Made by a program: the position numbers and the translations under genes
In this document: positions 46,877 to 56,063 of the stretch, piece by piece
Layout of the letters: each line of letters starts with the position of its first letter
Numbering within the stretch: position 1 is the stretch's first letter
Source: Pseudoalteromonas sp. H71
GTDB lineage: Bacteria > Pseudomonadota > Gammaproteobacteria > Enterobacterales > Alteromonadaceae
Assembly (NCBI RefSeq): GCF_001468485.1
Contig: NZ_LODI01000013.1
Coordinates: 63,550 to 127,549, forward strand
Direction: 5' to 3'
DNA length: 64,000 nucleotides
The notes under the pieces: generated by a model
Told to the model about the DNA's origin: nothing
Databases searched by the model: none
The model's input: the letters and a program-made list of their open reading frames with translations, nothing else

Positions 46877-48163
46877 TTACTTATCTGCCTTAGTATTAGG
46901 CTGAACGGCTAAATCTGGTGCCTGAGAATTAAATGGATAAAGTGAAAAGTGCTGTCCGGCAATTTTAACACGCGCTTTTTCATCGCTTTGGCTAATGTTA
47001 ATGTCGTTATCGCTGATTAGTTTTTGATATAAAAATAGCATTTCGTCGGCGTCTAGCTCGGGATAGCTTTCATCTAAAAATTGCAGCAATGGCTGAGGCT
47101 TTTTACGTTTTTTGTTAAAGCGTTTTGCAAAGCTTGTTTTTACATCGTTGTAGTCAGGTATGTTAGGCGTTATAAAAGCCGGTACGTCTTGTTGCTCTGG
47201 GAGCTGGTATTCTTCGTGTTCAAATTCCACCAAGCTTGCCATATAGGCAACTATGTGGCGCTGCTGGCCAAGCGAATAGCGCTGAGAGTCGCTCACAAAA
47301 TTTGGCTGTACAGCACTTAGCATATTGTCTACGCCATTTTTACGTACAAGGCCGAGCACTTTTGCTGCCTGGCGAGTAACTAAATTATTACGGCGCAGCT
47401 CTTCGCGCAGTGGCATGAGCATATCGGCGCTTTTACGTAAGCTTTCACGCCCTATTAGGTGCATTTCGAGTATGCGAGTTCGTAATTGCTCTAGCATGCG
47501 TTTGTCGGTATATGCTTTACCTGAGCGCTCAATGTATTCTATTTGCTTACTAATTTGCTGCTCTATTATTGTAAAGCAGGCATGAAAATCGCCCCTAATA
47601 TCGACCATTTCAAGCATTGGCTCTATGTATTCGTCAAAGGCTTCTATTACTGCCTTGTAGCGTTTTTGCAGCGATTGCACGCCATGGTCAGATTTAGCGT
47701 GCTCTACTATATTTAATATGGCGTTTTCGTTGTGTGAAAAAAGCTTCATTATTTTACGTACCCGATCATCCATAATGCGGCTGTAGCGGCGTAAATCGTC
47801 AAAGTCTTCAACGTTTCCTGCGTTATCTAATTTATTACCTAAGCGGGCTAAATCATCAACTAATACGCTAATTTCTTGTGCTAAACCTAAGTGCTCTTCT
47901 TGCAGTAAAAAAGTTGCAAAGTCAGCAATGGCACGGTTAATTTCAAGCTGCGACGATTTAGCGAGTGGAATTAAAATATCTTGATTGAGCAAGCGATTGG
48001 TTTCTTTGTATATGCGCTCGTTTGACCACGTGGGCTGTTTTTGTTTTATGGCATTTTGCACGTCTTTTAGGCTAAAGTCGGCCATTTTAAAACGTTTAAA
48101 TAATAACTCTAAAACCCCCCAATGTTCGCTAAGGGTATTTAGTCGCTTTTTAGCTGGGATCAT
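46877..48163 (-). CDS. mksF: MksF, kleisin subunit of the MukBEF-like condensin
   Basis: The 428-residue protein begins with a winged-helix region (LSEHWGVLELLFKRFKMADFS), followed by a long helical middle and a C-terminal domain, as in MukF/JetA kleisins that bridge the two MksB heads. It is first in the operon mksF-mksE-mksB. Upstream there is a 219-base gap to the divergent nhaD. Defence-type Mks (Wadjet) systems use a related protein with a fourth gene for a nuclease, which is absent here. Confidence 0.85.
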   Translation of the reverse strand: MIPAKKRLNTLSEHWGVLELLFKRFKMADFSLKDVQNAIKQKQPTWSNERIYKETNRLLNQDILIPLAKSSQLEINRAIADFATFLLQEEHLGLAQEISVLVDDLARLGNKLDNAGNVEDFDDLRRYSRIMDDRVRKIMKLFSHNENAILNIVEHAKSDHGVQSLQKRYKAVIEAFDEYIEPMLEMVDIRGDFHACFTIIEQQISKQIEYIERSGKAYTDKRMLEQLRTRILEMHLIGRESLRKSADMLMPLREELRRNNLVTRQAAKVLGLVRKNGVDNMLSAVQPNFVSDSQRYSLGQQRHIVAYMASLVEFEHEEYQLPEQQDVPAFITPNIPDYNDVKTSFAKRFNKKRKKPQPLLQFLDESYPELDADEMLFLYQKLISDNDINISQSDEKARVKIAGQHFSLYPFNSQAPDLAVQPNTKADK

Positions 48164-48282
48164 AAGGCGTTACAACATCCTAGTAATTTATTATTGAGAA
48201 TTTAGAAGCGTCTCATTATTACGTATTCTAATTAATCTAGCCTGTATATAGTATTCGTTTTTAAGACTATTTAATAATAGTT

Positions 48283-48382
48283 TTTGCATAGCCGCAGTGC
48301 TAACATTCGCGCCGAAAATAGGCACGTTGAGAGGGACTTTACGTGTGTTCTTTAAAACAATATCAAAGGTTATTTAATACCC
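48283..48382 (+). promoter_or_regulatory. Possible structured 5' leader of nhaD
   Basis: CACGT (48323-48327) pairs with ACGTG (48341-48345) around a 13-base loop TGAGAGGGACTTT. GTGC (48297-48300) can instead pair with GCAC (48322-48325), which overlaps the first stem. Mutually exclusive stems near the start of a sodium-proton antiporter gene suggest a riboswitch-like leader. I could not match it to a named class from memory. Confidence 0.35.
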
Positions 48383-49630
48383 ATGGTTTCCACGATTATT
48401 CTAACCCTGATAGCGATCGGATTCTTATTGATCGTTATAGAAGATATCATCCATGTAAATAAAGCTAAAACCACGCTTTTTTTTGGCACGCTTTGCTGGA
48501 TCCTCCTGTTTATTTTCCCCCTGCATGGGCAAAGCCCAGAGCAAGTGCAAGAACTCCTTAACGAAAATATTTTAGAGATAGCATCGCTGTGGTTGTTTTT
48601 AATGGCCGCCATGACCTTTGTTGCTTATTTAAACTCAAAAGGGTTTATCGAAAATATTGTGCACAGAGTGATGCCAACAAGTATTAGCGAACGCAAGCTG
48701 ATGTTCTTGGTTGGGGTATTTGCATTTTTGTTTTCGTCGGTTTCAGACAACGTAACAGCCACGTTAATATCGCTCGCGGTGGTTATGTCGTTAAAACTGC
48801 CGCCTAAAAAACTCATAAAATATGCCACGCTCATTGTATTTGGTGTTAACTCCGGCGGTGTATCGTTAATTACCGGTGACGTTACCACCTTAATGATATT
48901 TTTAGATGGAAAAGTAACCATTGCTAACTTATTACTGCTTATTGCACCTGCATTTATCAGTGTTATGTTGTTAGCGGCAATGTTAAGTATTGGCATGAAA
49001 GGGGAAGTGACCTTTTCTAAGTCAGGGAAAAAACGCATAGAAAAAACCGATATCACTATTGCAGTTATTTTTGTATCTACAGTTATCAGCATACTCGCGT
49101 TGAGTGTTATTTACAGTGTACCGCCTTTATTAACTTTCTTATGTGGTTTATCAATTATGTTTTTAGTGGCGCAATTTTTAATGCGCAAAAAAGACATAAA
49201 CAAAAATATTATCGACTACGTACGCGACATAGAATACGACACCTTACTGTTTTTCGTTGGGGTTTTATTATTGGTAGGCGCATTAAAAGAGATAGGCATG
49301 CTAAGTAAGTTTACCGATCTATATACGGTTATGGCTCCACAGTACGCTAACTACTTAATGGGTATTTTATCGGCTGGGGTAGATAACGTGCCGCTTACCG
49401 CTGCTTTACTAAAAGCCAATATAGTAATGAGTCAGCAAGATTGGTTGTCGTTTACTTATGCAACCGGTGTTGGCGGGTCAATGCTTATTATTGGATCGGC
49501 TGCGGGTATTATTGCCATGAGTAAAGTAAAAGAGCTAACTTTTATGAGTTACTTACGTTTATCGCTGTATTTGTTAGTAAGTTATACCGTTGGCTACGCG
49601 GGCGCGTATTACATGGGCGGATTTGTTTAA
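48383..49630 (+). CDS. nhaD: Na+/H+ antiporter NhaD
   Basis: A 415-residue, 12-helix antiporter of the NhaD family, found in marine and halophilic bacteria. Conserved polar stretches include SVSDNVTATLISL and GVNSGGVSLITGDVTTLM, and SAGVDNVPLTAALLKA, where aspartates sit in the membrane core. It expels sodium at alkaline pH. It is transcribed alone and has a leader that may be structured. Confidence 0.92.
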   Translation: MVSTIILTLIAIGFLLIVIEDIIHVNKAKTTLFFGTLCWILLFIFPLHGQSPEQVQELLNENILEIASLWLFLMAAMTFVAYLNSKGFIENIVHRVMPTSISERKLMFLVGVFAFLFSSVSDNVTATLISLAVVMSLKLPPKKLIKYATLIVFGVNSGGVSLITGDVTTLMIFLDGKVTIANLLLLIAPAFISVMLLAAMLSIGMKGEVTFSKSGKKRIEKTDITIAVIFVSTVISILALSVIYSVPPLLTFLCGLSIMFLVAQFLMRKKDINKNIIDYVRDIEYDTLLFFVGVLLLVGALKEIGMLSKFTDLYTVMAPQYANYLMGILSAGVDNVPLTAALLKANIVMSQQDWLSFTYATGVGGSMLIIGSAAGIIAMSKVKELTFMSYLRLSLYLLVSYTVGYAGAYYMGGFV

Positions 49631-49690
49631 GTTTTGCTTAAGTAACCGCATTAAAACGCTTGACAGCTAGACGGCTAAACGTTAACTTTC

Positions 49691-49720
49691 AAACCCCGCT
49701 TAAAAGTGGGGTTTTGTTTT
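49691..49720 (+). terminator. Terminator after nhaD
   Basis: AAACCCCGCT pairs with AGTGGGGTTT, followed by TGTTTT, 60 bases past the stop. Confidence 0.75.
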
Positions 49721-49745
49721 ATTAGCCATTGGTTAATACAACATT

Positions 49746-49908
49746 CAGAAGAGGTGCGATACTTAGGTATTTAATGGTAGGTGACGAACGCCCATAACCA
49801 TTAAAGAGGGAAGTACTCGCCGAGAAAACCAACGTTACGTCGATGTTGTTTTTCGGTTTATGGGGCTGAATCCTCAAAACTGTCACCAATCTAGGTGGAG
49901 AGCTTCTG
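49746..49908 (+). promoter_or_regulatory. Lysine riboswitch (L box) controlling lysC
   Basis: The 163-base leader has P1 formed by CAGAAG (49746-49751) and CTTCTG (49903-49908). Between these lie the conserved segments GAGGTGCG, GAGGGAAGTACTCGCCGA, GGGGCTGAATCCTCAAAACTG and GGAGAGC of the lysine aptamer. It lies 80 bases upstream of lysC, a usual target. No clear terminator follows, so control is probably on translation initiation, as in the E. coli lysC leader. Confidence 0.95.
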
Positions 49909-49988
49909 GCAGTGGATTTACCTTCAAGCATTCACTTGCCAAGTTCTTCTTGTTTTATCGCGGTTTGGATACCGCAAAAGGAGACTAA

Positions 49989-51368
49989 ATGACTACCCAA
50001 TCAGTGCCGCAAACAGTATCGGGCGTTAAATCAGATTATATCGTTGCCAAGTTTGGTGGAACCAGTGTGGCTAATTTTGATGCGATGAATCGTTGTAGCG
50101 AAATTATTGTTGCCGACAAAAGTGTTCGTATTGTTGCTGTGAGCGCCAGTGCCGGCGTGACTAACCACTTAGTTGCACTGTGTAAAAGTGATATTACTAG
50201 CGAACAACGCCAAGAAAATATTGACGGTGTACTTGCTATTCAACAAGCCATTTTAGATGAATTATCACTTGATGCCGATTTAGCCGTAGGCTTTAACGAA
50301 ACATTAAAAGCATTTCAAGCACTCGCTCAGCAACAACTGACTACTGCACAACAACACGATGAACTGTTGAGCTTTGGTGAACGTTTATCGTCGTATTTAT
50401 TTGCGCAAGTGCTGCGTTTAAAAGGCTTAAATGCCGATCGTTTTGATGTACGCCAAGTCCTTAAAACAGACAGCCAGTTTGGAAAAGCAACACCCAATGT
50501 AAGCGCAACAGCACAAGCTGCAAAAGAATATTTAATTCCTCTATTAGATGAACAAGTTATTGTAACGCAAGGTTTTGTTGGTAGTGACGAATTTGGTCAA
50601 ACAACAACCCTTGGCCGTGGTGGGTCTGACTACAGTGCCGCTTTACTTGCAGAGGCAATAAACGCTAAAAGTGTACATATTTGGACGGATGTAGTGGGGA
50701 TTTTTAGCACCGACCCGCGTTTATGTGTAAAAGCGTCGCCTATTGCCCGTTTGAGCTTTGATGAAGCCGCTGAAATGGCTACCTTTGGGGCTAAGGTATT
50801 GCACCCAGCGACCATTTTGCCAGCCAGTCGTAGTCATATTAATGTATTTGTTGGTTCAAGCCGCGAACCTGAACGCGGTGGTACGTGGATAGAGCGTGAA
50901 AAATCGCAGCAACCAGGTATACGCGCTGTAACGCAACGTAAAAACCAAATTTTGCTCACACTTAAAAGCCCTGAAATGTTACTGGCTAGCGGCTTTTTAG
51001 CCCGTGTATTTACTATTTTAAGCGAGTTTAATATATCGGTTGATTTAGTAACCACCTCTGAGATCAGTGTGGCAATAACGCTTGATAACGCGCCTAACGC
51101 ATCACGCCCAGAGCTCGACCAAGCGTGTTTAGATAAGCTTGCTGAATTTTGCCATGTATCGGTTGAGAACAACTTAACGCTGGTGGCGCTTATTGGTTCA
51201 GAAATTCAACTTCGCCAACACGAAATGAACTTAATGCAGGTATTAAGCGACTTTAATATTCGATTAATTTGTCACGGTGCAAGTAAGCACAACTTGTGCT
51301 TTTTAGTTGAGCAAAGTGAATCTGATAACGTGGTACAGGCAATCCATAGCCGGTTATTAGAGGCTTAA
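49989..51368 (+). CDS. lysC: Lysine-sensitive aspartokinase
   Basis: The 459-residue enzyme phosphorylates aspartate, the first step to lysine, threonine and methionine. KFGGTS is at residues 21-26, with LGRGGSDYSA (near residue 211) in the catalytic domain and two ACT domains at the C-terminus (about 310-450), the lysine-binding part. It is a single-domain kinase of the E. coli LysC type, with no homoserine dehydrogenase fusion. The lysine riboswitch confirms the role. The ribosome site AAAGGAG precedes the ATG by 6 bases. Confidence 0.96.
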   Translation: MTTQSVPQTVSGVKSDYIVAKFGGTSVANFDAMNRCSEIIVADKSVRIVAVSASAGVTNHLVALCKSDITSEQRQENIDGVLAIQQAILDELSLDADLAVGFNETLKAFQALAQQQLTTAQQHDELLSFGERLSSYLFAQVLRLKGLNADRFDVRQVLKTDSQFGKATPNVSATAQAAKEYLIPLLDEQVIVTQGFVGSDEFGQTTTLGRGGSDYSAALLAEAINAKSVHIWTDVVGIFSTDPRLCVKASPIARLSFDEAAEMATFGAKVLHPATILPASRSHINVFVGSSREPERGGTWIEREKSQQPGIRAVTQRKNQILLTLKSPEMLLASGFLARVFTILSEFNISVDLVTTSEISVAITLDNAPNASRPELDQACLDKLAEFCHVSVENNLTLVALIGSEIQLRQHEMNLMQVLSDFNIRLICHGASKHNLCFLVEQSESDNVVQAIHSRLLEA

Positions 51369-52114
51369 ATAGTAAGCAACTGATCGGTTAATAAAAAGCA
51401 TCGCCAGTCGGTGCTTTTTTTATGCACTAAGGTTAAATCAAAAGCTTCTGTTTGCGTGCTAACAACTTGGCTGTTTGAAGCAAGGTTTGCTACCTCAAGT
51501 TCGGTAAACACATTGGGACTAAGTAATTTCGCAATAGGGCGGCTAGTTGCTTTAGCTAATGATTCTTTCAATGTCCATATTCTAAAAAAGGTGTTGGCCT
51601 GGCTTTGCGTATTAGGTTGCGACGTGATTAACGTCACTTCGTCTGAGTGGTAAAAATGTTTGGCTAGTTTTTCAAATGGGCGCGTTAGGCTTATTTTTTC
51701 AAGGTCGAAGCCAAAAGTGTTATTTTTTGAATTTAAAGCAACCCCAACAAAACCATGAGAATGCGATATGCACGTATTAATAACGCACTCGTTAATATGT
51801 AACTCTAACTTAGCCGAAGTGTGGTTAAAGTTTGTAGTAATTGTGTTTAGCGCCACATTTGCAAATTCAGGGAAGGCGGTTTTCACAAGCATTTTTAAAA
51901 GTAAGCGGCTTGCTAAATATTCTTGTTTAGCTGTTGGGTTTTTACGGCGATTAATAACGCTTAATTCAAACTCGCTAAGTAAACGAGGTAAGTCGTAATC
52001 AGCTACATTAAGTGTATTGGCGTTAAATAACAAAACGGTATTTGCGCTTTGGGGTAAATTGGCAAAATTAGTTGGCGTTATAGTTAATGCGTTATTAAAA
52101 AAATGTGCGGTCAT
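51365..52114 (-). CDS. 4'-phosphopantetheinyl transferase superfamily protein
   Basis: A 249-residue Sfp-type transferase. It contains the magnesium-binding FGFDLEKIS (near residue 134; family G[IV]D[IVL]E) and RIWTLKESLAKA (near residue 190; family WxxKEAxxK). It attaches the CoA-derived arm to acyl or peptidyl carrier proteins. No polyketide, peptide synthetase or fatty acid gene lies nearby, so the partner is unknown. Its stop overlaps that of the convergent lysC by three bases. Confidence 0.88.
   Translation of the reverse strand: MTAHFFNNALTITPTNFANLPQSANTVLLFNANTLNVADYDLPRLLSEFELSVINRRKNPTAKQEYLASRLLLKMLVKTAFPEFANVALNTITTNFNHTSAKLELHINECVINTCISHSHGFVGVALNSKNNTFGFDLEKISLTRPFEKLAKHFYHSDEVTLITSQPNTQSQANTFFRIWTLKESLAKATSRPIAKLLSPNVFTELEVANLASNSQVVSTQTEAFDLTLVHKKSTDWRCFLLTDQLLTI
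51393..51422 (+). terminator. lysC terminator embedded in the convergent PPTase gene
   Basis: An 11-bp stem AAAAAGCATCG / CGGTGCTTTTT (one G-T pair) with a CCAGT loop and T run lies 24 bases past lysC, inside the last codons of the minus-strand transferase gene. Confidence 0.8.
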
Positions 52115-52254
52115 ATAGGCCCATAAATAAGAAAGTCGTTGTTATTGTGAGCAATTAACGCGACTAATAAAGCCTGAATACAATTTTATTACTCAGCCGG
52201 CATTAAATATGGTTTAATTCACAACAATCAAAATAATAACAGATTTGTAGATGT

Positions 52255-53577
52255 ATGGCACAAATGCGTGATGGGTTTCAAAGCCGACTTGGTTTTGTTT
52301 TAGCCGCTGCTGGCGCGGCAGTGGGTTTGGGTAATATTTGGGGGTTTCCTACACAAGCTGCTAACCATGGCGGTGGTGCGTTTTTACTCGTCTATTTTCT
52401 GGTCATCTTTTTGTTGGCACTTCCGGCGCTTTATACTGAGCTTTATTTAGGCCATAACGCACAAGCAAACCCGGTAAAAGCACTGGGTGACGCGTGGCAA
52501 GATAGTAATCGTAAAATAGGTGCAGCTGCGGGCTATATTGGCCTTGCGGGTGCCGTAGTGATGCTGAGCTTTTATTCAATTGTGGCAGGCTGGATGTTGT
52601 CGTACGCAATTGAGCCTGTGACAACCTTTGTTGGTTTACACAGTGTGAGCGAATTTTTGCACAGTGACTCAGTCGCGCGTAATTTTGTGTTTACACCATT
52701 AATGCTTATTTTAACGGCCTGCATTATTTTAAAAGGGGTTAAATCGGGTATTGAAACGTGGTCGCGCCGACTCATGCCAATGCTATTAGTGTTACTTGTG
52801 GCGCTTATTGCCTACATAGCCACTTTGGATGGTGCAAGCGAAGGCTTTGCAGCCTATTTAATGCCTAATTTTAGCCAAATACTCGATCCAAATTTAATTA
52901 TAGCGGCTATGGGGCAAGCATTTTTTTCGCTCTCGTTGGGTGTGGGTTGTATGATGATTTACGGCTCGTATTTACAACCTGATGCTAATTTACCAAAGCT
53001 CACTGCAAGTGTTGCATTACTTGACACGAGCGTTGCGTTTTTAGCTGGCTTACTCATTATTCCGGCTATTTATGTTGCACAACATAACGGCGTTGAGGTA
53101 TTTAGTGGCGGTAAATTAATTGGTGAAGGACAGCTTATATTTGCCATTTTACCAGAGCTATTTAATACCATGGGAGAAATAGGGTTACTGGTTGGTTTAT
53201 TGTTTTTTGTATTAATGTCGATAGCCTCAGTGACGTCTACTATTTCATCAACTGAAATTCCAGTTGCATTTCTAGTGGAAAACCACAACGTTAACCGCAC
53301 TAAAGCTACGTGGTTAGTGAGCTTAGTGGTTTTAATATGTGCAAGTGCAATTATATTAAACTTCGATTGGTTATTTGGTTTAGTTATTATGCTGTTTACG
53401 CAATATCAGCTCCCGCTGATGGGGTTGTTTTACTTCATAACGGTTGGTTGGATGTTCAAACGGGGTAATAAGTTACACCAAGCTAGCACGGGCGCGCATT
53501 TTTGGTTTGCCCAGTATATCCGCTTTGTATGCCCAATATTAATGACCTTGGTATTTGCAAACGTCGCCTTTGGTTAA
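52255..53577 (+). CDS. Sodium-dependent transporter of the SNF/NSS family
   Basis: A 440-residue neurotransmitter:sodium symporter homologue with about 11 helices. The conserved helix 1 segment GFVLAAAGAAVGLGNIWGFP is at residues 13-32, and GGGAFLLVYFL follows. Bacterial members import amino acids such as tyrosine, tryptophan or leucine; the substrate here is not evident. It stands alone, with no operon partner. Confidence 0.92.
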   Translation: MAQMRDGFQSRLGFVLAAAGAAVGLGNIWGFPTQAANHGGGAFLLVYFLVIFLLALPALYTELYLGHNAQANPVKALGDAWQDSNRKIGAAAGYIGLAGAVVMLSFYSIVAGWMLSYAIEPVTTFVGLHSVSEFLHSDSVARNFVFTPLMLILTACIILKGVKSGIETWSRRLMPMLLVLLVALIAYIATLDGASEGFAAYLMPNFSQILDPNLIIAAMGQAFFSLSLGVGCMMIYGSYLQPDANLPKLTASVALLDTSVAFLAGLLIIPAIYVAQHNGVEVFSGGKLIGEGQLIFAILPELFNTMGEIGLLVGLLFFVLMSIASVTSTISSTEIPVAFLVENHNVNRTKATWLVSLVVLICASAIILNFDWLFGLVIMLFTQYQLPLMGLFYFITVGWMFKRGNKLHQASTGAHFWFAQYIRFVCPILMTLVFANVAFG

Positions 53578-53581
53578 TAAC

Positions 53582-54256
53582 TTAATGCAATGAGACTAAA
53601 AAGCCTCCGTCGGGGGCTTTTTGCATTTTAAAATGCTGGTCGTGATGCTTAAAATATTGATACAACTTATTTACGCCAAGCTGCTTTTTTGTAATGTTGA
53701 ATATTCGATGGAGGTAGGTACCCACATCCACTGTTTCGGAGAGTCCAGTTTTTGCGTGTTGTGTGTTTTCAACGGCTTCTTTTACAAGTGCTAAATGGTA
53801 AGTATCAGCAGAGGCAATACTTTTACTTTTTACTTTAGGTATTGTATTTTTTTTACCTAAAATATAAAAGTCATCAAAATAGTGTTTAGCACTGGCTGTA
53901 TTATTACCAAACCCGATTACCTTTTTACCATTTCGTCTTAAAAAGTGTACTAAAGCCGCAAAGTCAGAATCAGAAGAGGCGATTGCAAAAGTGTCAATCG
54001 GGGAGACATACAAAGACTCCATAACCCCAACAGTTAACGCAATATCGGCCGCATTACTTTTAGCTTTTACGAGTTTTTCTTGGTACACCATTTCTATTGC
54101 ATGACGCGAACAAATATTTACCCAAGGTTTTAGTTGTACTGCTCCAAAGTTGCCGTACGCTTTTTTAACCTCAATATGTTCAAACTTAGCCATTATTTGA
54201 TCTATAAATTTATGGCTTATATTTTCTGCATCTATGAATAACGCTGTTTTTTCCAT
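53582..54256 (-). CDS. NYN domain protein (LabA/DUF88-like), possible RNase
   Basis: A 224-residue protein. The N-terminal NYN (PIN-like) nuclease domain shows ALFIDAENISHKFID (acidic Asp9 and Asn12), DIALTVGVME and FAIASSDSDFAALV, which together form the acidic metal site. The C-terminal part (TYLHRIFNITKKQLGVNKLY, GGFLVSLH) resembles a LOTUS/OST-HTH RNA-binding domain. It probably cleaves or binds RNA. It is convergent with the NSS gene, whose terminator lies inside this gene's last codons. Confidence 0.85.
   Translation of the reverse strand: MEKTALFIDAENISHKFIDQIMAKFEHIEVKKAYGNFGAVQLKPWVNICSRHAIEMVYQEKLVKAKSNAADIALTVGVMESLYVSPIDTFAIASSDSDFAALVHFLRRNGKKVIGFGNNTASAKHYFDDFYILGKKNTIPKVKSKSIASADTYHLALVKEAVENTQHAKTGLSETVDVGTYLHRIFNITKKQLGVNKLYQYFKHHDQHFKMQKAPDGGFLVSLH
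53598..53622 (+). terminator. NSS gene terminator inside the end of the NYN gene
   Basis: An 11-bp stem AAAAAGCCTCC / GGGGGCTTTTT with a GTC loop, 21 bases after the NSS stop. Confidence 0.8.
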
Positions 54257-54360
54257 TTAAACACCTGCTAAAAGCCATCAAATTTAATTAATAGATACCA
54301 TCGCGCAGCATATTTTGGCAAGTGTAAATGGCTATAAATGTTAAATAACCTGAGTTCAGG

Positions 54361-55347
54361 TTAATTATTAAAAACTGCGTTGCTTAGCGGTTTATTTAGT
54401 TCTACCTCAAGGGCATTGGTAATAGTAGTGTTTGCTATTTCGGTGAGTGCTTCTTGAGTAAAAAAGCCCTGATGCCCGGTGATCAGCACATTTTTAAAAC
54501 CGACTAAACGAGAAAATATATCGTCTTGGTTAATTTCGTCGCTGTGGTTTTTAAAAAACAGTTCGGATTCTTGTTCGTAAACATCAAGCCCTAAGTAGCC
54601 AAGCCTTTGTGTTTTAAGTGCTTGTATGCACGCTTTACTGTTTAATAATGCCCCGCGTGAAGTGTTGATAAGCATAACGCCAGGCTTCATTTTATCAAAA
54701 GCACGCTCATCGATTAAGTGATGTGTTTGCTCGTTGAGTGGGCAATGCAGTGAAATAATATCGCTTTGGGTTAGTAACGTGTTTAGGTCGGTAATGGTGT
54801 AGTTACCCGGCATTGCATTTGGGTCGCATACCAACACCTTTGCGCCAAACCCATTGAGTATATTACAAAGCGCTAAGCCAATTTTTCCGCACCCAATAAT
54901 ACCCACTGTTTTGTTGTGTAAGTTAAAACCAAGTAACCCGTTTAAATCAAAGTTGTCTTCGCGCACGCGGTTGTAGGCTTTGTGTGTTTTTCGACTCAGT
55001 GTAAGCATAAGCGCAATACAGTGTTCAGCAACGGCCTCGGGGCTATATGCAGGTACACGTAATACATTGATGTTATGTGCTTTGGCCGCACCTAAATCAA
55101 CATTATTAAAACCGGCACAGCGCAGTAGTATGGTCTTTACACCTTGTGCTGCCAATAGTTTTATAACCTCAGCGTTAACCGTATCGTTTACAAACACACA
55201 TACTGCATTGAAGTTGTTTGCTAAAACCGCAGTTTGCTCGTTAAGCGATTGATCAAAATAGGTCATTGCTAAGCTACTATGAGGTGCAATACTGTGTTCA
55301 AAAAAAGGTTTTTCATACTTTTGCGCGCTAAAAAAAGCAATGTTCAT
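54361..55347 (-). CDS. ldhA: D-lactate dehydrogenase (2-hydroxyacid dehydrogenase)
   Basis: The 328-residue NAD-dependent enzyme reduces pyruvate to D-lactate in fermentation. The Rossmann motif GIIGCGKIG is near residue 152, the catalytic Arg in NTSRGALLN (near 236), Glu in DVYEQE (near 262) and His in GHQGFF (near 296). The sequence is close to the LdhA/VanH subgroup. Its stop is 70 bases from the GPx start region, with no operon evidence. Confidence 0.93.
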   Translation of the reverse strand: MNIAFFSAQKYEKPFFEHSIAPHSSLAMTYFDQSLNEQTAVLANNFNAVCVFVNDTVNAEVIKLLAAQGVKTILLRCAGFNNVDLGAAKAHNINVLRVPAYSPEAVAEHCIALMLTLSRKTHKAYNRVREDNFDLNGLLGFNLHNKTVGIIGCGKIGLALCNILNGFGAKVLVCDPNAMPGNYTITDLNTLLTQSDIISLHCPLNEQTHHLIDERAFDKMKPGVMLINTSRGALLNSKACIQALKTQRLGYLGLDVYEQESELFFKNHSDEINQDDIFSRLVGFKNVLITGHQGFFTQEALTEIANTTITNALEVELNKPLSNAVFNN

Positions 55348-55420
55348 GATGAGGCTCCAGCAATTTGGTGCGTTTAAAATAGTGAATCTGCTTAAATTAA
55401 ACTACGTTACTGCCATGTGC

Positions 55421-55942
55421 TCAAGTAGCGATTGCTTTTTTATTATTTAATTTAGCTGCTTGCAGCAGGTTTGTTTCAATAACGTGTTTGAGTGTGTCGG
55501 GCTTTGTACGCGGTGCATAACGAGCAACTAGTTGCCCTTGTGAGTTAATTAAAAATTTTGTGAAATTCCATTTAACTGCCCGGTTTTGTGAAATACCGCG
55601 TGTATGGCATTTTAAATAGCCAAATAAAGGGTGGGCGTCTGGGCCATTGACCATGACTTTGCCAAATACTTCAAACGATACGCCAAACTGCATTTGGTAA
55701 AAATCTTTTATAGCTAAATTATCAAGCGGTTCGTTCTGTCCAAACTGATTACATGGGAATGCAAGTACCGTAAAGCCACGGTGCTTGTACTCTTGGTAAA
55801 GCTTTTCGAGGGCATTTAATTGCATTGAAAAACTACATTTACTGGCCGTATTGACAATGAGTACGGTTTTGCCTTTTAACTGGCTTAAAGAAAAATTATC
55901 ACTGTTATAAAGTGGTGCATTAAATTGATAAATACTATCCAT
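55421..55942 (-). CDS. Glutathione peroxidase (BtuE-like)
   Basis: A 173-residue peroxidase that reduces hydroperoxides. The catalytic Cys36 is in NTASKCSF, the glutamine in FPCNQFGQNEP and the tryptophan in KWNFTKF. These make up the GPx tetrad, with cysteine instead of selenocysteine. No signal peptide. It is likely a thioredoxin- or glutathione-dependent enzyme. It lies upstream of ldhA on the same strand with a 73-base gap. Confidence 0.9.
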   Translation of the reverse strand: MDSIYQFNAPLYNSDNFSLSQLKGKTVLIVNTASKCSFSMQLNALEKLYQEYKHRGFTVLAFPCNQFGQNEPLDNLAIKDFYQMQFGVSFEVFGKVMVNGPDAHPLFGYLKCHTRGISQNRAVKWNFTKFLINSQGQLVARYAPRTKPDTLKHVIETNLLQAAKLNNKKAIAT

Positions 55943-56063
55943 AGGTTACCTACTTAATTTCCAATGGGTGGAAATTTTACAAAGACTTTCATTCGCTTTT
56001 TTGTTGGTCGGTTGACATAATCGGGACCTAGTTTCTAAGTTAGCAGTTAAATAGGTCATTTTT

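Noticed and set aside
49909-49988. A transcription terminator in the lysC expression platform
   Set aside because: Only a poor stem can be drawn from 49903 to 49955, it competes with P1 in the wrong sense for lysine repression, and no clean T run follows.
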